From the NCBI GenBank assembly GCA_963605535.1, contig CAVCXB010000137.1, forward strand, positions 1 through 8,362: DNA of 8,362 nucleotides, written 5' to 3'. The notes below the pieces were generated by a model. It searched no databases. It was not told the DNA's origin and saw only the letters and a list, made by a program, of their open reading frames with translations. Source of the stretch: Anthropogastromicrobium chipingensis_A. GTDB lineage: Bacteria; Bacillota; Clostridia; Lachnospirales; Lachnospiraceae. The stretch's first letter is position 1. Every line of letters begins with the position of its first letter. The translations under genes and the position numbers were made by a program. Shown piece after piece: positions 7,431-8,362 of this stretch.

Positions 7431-7457
7431 TTAGCACTCAAGCTAGATGAGTGCTGA
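7431..7457. promoter_or_regulatory. CIRCE element (HrcA operator)
   Basis: TTAGCACTC (7431-7439), 9 bases, GAGTGCTGA (7449-7457). This matches the CIRCE consensus TTAGCACTC-N9-GAGTGCTAA at 17 of 18 arm bases with the exact spacer length. CIRCE is the binding site of the heat-shock repressor HrcA. It lies 268 bases from the htpG start codon and about 50 bases upstream of the htpG -35, which is unusually far for this operator. Confidence 0.9.
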
Positions 7458-7498
7458 CTGAAACGGACTAAGGCGAACGAAAACTCGCTAAGACTCAC

Positions 7499-8005
7499 TT
7501 AGACTTCTTCAAAGGAGAGCTGCTGCTTCTTTGCCCATGTCAGAATGTACTGATCCCACAAGCGTTCGCTGTCGCGGTCAAGAGAGAAGCGGGCAAACAC
7601 GGTGCCTGTCGAGAGTGTCAGCGTGCGATTTCGGTAGGAAAGATGAAGCGTGAAGCCGTCAATGTCCTGATTTTGCGAAAGAAGACCATCCGAAAACAGG
7701 GAAGCTGCTTTGTCGCGGTCAACAAATAGGGTAATCTGGAAAGAAACAGGTGGCTGCTTGCCCTTAATGATCGAGAAACAGATCGGGCGTAAGCGTTGCC
7801 AGGAGCACAGCTTGTCTGGCTTATGTGCGTCTGAGTCTTCAGAATCTTCGGAATTTTCAAAGAAGGCGGCATTTAAATGGCCGTCCATGGAAAATGTGAT
7901 GTAGCTCGAAATCGTAACGGTCAGCACGTCAAAGCAGTCAAAAGTTGGCTGCGCAAACAGGTGGGATGTGGCATCCTTTAGGGAAGATAGTGTGAGAGCA
8001 AGCAT
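7499..8005 (-). CDS. DUF5721-like conserved hypothetical protein
   Basis: The start is taken at 8005, where a strong GGAGGT (8017-8012) sits 6 bases before the ATG; the open frame reaches 8083 but that part has no ribosome site and overlaps the repeats and terminator. This gives 168 residues without signal peptide or membrane segment. From memory it resembles DUF5721, a small family found in Lachnospiraceae: the start MLALTLSSLKDATSHLF, then FDCFDVLTVTISSYITFSMDG (22-42), then WQRLRPICFSIIKGKQPPVSF (69-89), and a C-terminal half with STGTVFARFSLDRDSERLWD. An acidic low-complexity patch (SEDSEDSD, 52-59) separates the first two blocks. The function is unknown and no catalytic motif is apparent. 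It follows tRNA-Thr on the same strand but a terminator intervenes; no strong promoter of its own is visible, only a weak CATAAT (8029-8024). Confidence 0.8.
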   Translation of the reverse strand: MLALTLSSLKDATSHLFAQPTFDCFDVLTVTISSYITFSMDGHLNAAFFENSEDSEDSDAHKPDKLCSWQRLRPICFSIIKGKQPPVSFQITLFVDRDKAASLFSDGLLSQNQDIDGFTLHLSYRNRTLTLSTGTVFARFSLDRDSERLWDQYILTWAKKQQLSFEEV

Positions 8006-8041
8006 GGTGGTACCTCCAAAAAAATTATGTGGTGTGAATTT

Positions 8042-8071
8042 CTGGATAAAATTGGATAAAACTGGATAAAA
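8042..8071. repeat. Three tandem 10-bp direct repeats
   Basis: CTGGATAAAA (8042-8051), TTGGATAAAA (8052-8061), CTGGATAAAA (8062-8071): three contiguous copies with one variable base. On the minus strand each reads TTTTATCCA plus a purine. They lie between the tRNA terminator and the ribosome site of the DUF5721-like gene, with a period of about one DNA helical turn. The role is unknown; a protein-binding array or replication slippage are both possible. Confidence 0.9.
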
Positions 8072-8073
8072 GA

Positions 8074-8103
8074 AAAAGAGCATCCGGTGACGGACACTCT
8101 TTT
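8074..8103 (-). terminator. Intrinsic terminator of the tRNA-Thr transcript
   Basis: On the minus strand, AAAAGAG-TG-TCCG, a TCAC loop, then CGGA-TG-CTCTTTT: a stem of 13 pairs including two G-T wobbles, followed by a T-rich tail. It begins 10 bases after the tRNA 3' end and separates the tRNA from the DUF5721-like gene. Confidence 0.85.
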
Positions 8104-8112
8104 GTACTGGAA

Positions 8113-8185
8113 AGCTCCCGACGGGACTCGAACCCGTGATCTATTGATTACGAATCAATCGCTCTACCAACTGAGCCACGGAAGC
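8113..8185 (-). tRNA. tRNA-Thr (anticodon CGT)
   Basis: A 73-base cloverleaf on the minus strand. The acceptor arms GCTTCCG (8185-8179) and CGGGAGC (8120-8114) pair with one G-T wobble. The anticodon stem ATTGA/TCAAT encloses the loop TTCGTAA, giving anticodon CGT (8152-8150), which reads the threonine codon ACG. The T arm is ACGGG-TTCGAGT-CCCGT. The discriminator base is T (8113), and CCA is not encoded, so it must be added after transcription. A promoter lies just upstream and a terminator just downstream, so this is a single-gene tRNA unit. Confidence 0.96.
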
Positions 8186-8205
8186 GCTTTGAACCGTACT
8201 TTGAT

Positions 8206-8234
8206 ATGATACCAGAGATTGGGAGATTTGTCAA
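8206..8234 (-). promoter_or_regulatory. Sigma-A promoter for tRNA-Thr
   Basis: On the minus strand, TTGACA (8234-8229), 17 bases, TATCAT (8211-8206). The predicted start near 8199 is about 14 bases before the tRNA 5' end. The stretch to its right (8235-8362) shows no supportable gene. Confidence 0.85.
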
Positions 8235-8362
8235 GTGGAAAATGCAAAGTATCAGCTCTGACGAGTAAACTTCTCATTTTTTCTTTTACTGAATTTTCAC
8301 CAAGCCGTCAAAACATTTGTTCTGTCTTTTTTCCTTTTAAGGCACAGACTTTCCTCATGTTA

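Noticed and set aside
8006..8083. Upstream extension of the DUF5721-like protein by 26 residues
   Set aside because: It would be read through the 10-bp repeats and into the terminator and has no ribosome site, whereas ATG 8005 has a strong GGAGGT.
8341..8356. GAGGAAAGTC on the minus strand, like the 5' conserved motif of RNase P RNA
   Set aside because: The following minus-strand sequence runs into the tRNA promoter within about 120 bases and lacks the rest of the RNase P core.
8308..8361. Minus-strand open stretch ending in TGA at 8310-8308, possibly the tail of a gene entering from the right
   Set aside because: Only 17 codons are visible and they resemble nothing I recognise; the window is too short to call it.

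Overview
The window looks like a chromosomal, largely housekeeping segment from a Gram-positive anaerobe of the class Clostridia, most likely Lachnospiraceae. The pointers are the Gram-positive type GalT, a sigma-A of about 370 residues, a CIRCE heat-shock operator, consensus sigma-A promoters, strong AGGAGG-like ribosome sites, a DUF5721-like protein (a family I associate with Lachnospiraceae) and a tRNA without an encoded CCA. The family placement is inference; no genus can be named from the sequence alone.

Layout, left to right. Plus strand: the 3' part of galT (cut by the left edge), then a sigma-A promoter and a TPR-repeat lipoprotein, then a YegS/DagK-type lipid kinase 81 bases further on, probably co-transcribed. 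Next comes rpoD (primary sigma factor) with its own near-consensus promoter and a leader of about 127 nt. rpoD converges on htpG (Hsp90), and a single hairpin flanked by A and T tracts lies between their stop codons and can serve both. Minus strand: htpG, then a 335-base intergenic region, a DUF5721-like gene, a factor-independent terminator, tRNA-Thr(CGT) and its promoter.

The most interesting non-coding region is upstream of htpG (7164-7498). It holds a strong minus-strand promoter for htpG, a leader of about 183 nt with an inverted repeat and a small upstream ORF, and a near-perfect CIRCE operator. The CIRCE sits not at the htpG start but immediately downstream of a plus-strand promoter-like sequence that points the other way, with its -35 back to back with the htpG -35. 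A second unexplained element is a triple 10-bp direct repeat upstream of the DUF5721-like gene.

How the genes relate: galT serves galactose metabolism (Leloir pathway); the lipoprotein and lipid kinase look like an envelope/lipid pair; rpoD and htpG are core transcription and protein-folding genes. I see no insertion sequence, prophage, CRISPR array or defence cassette. I found no convincing new multi-gene system; the notable signals are regulatory layouts and one HtpG domain insertion.
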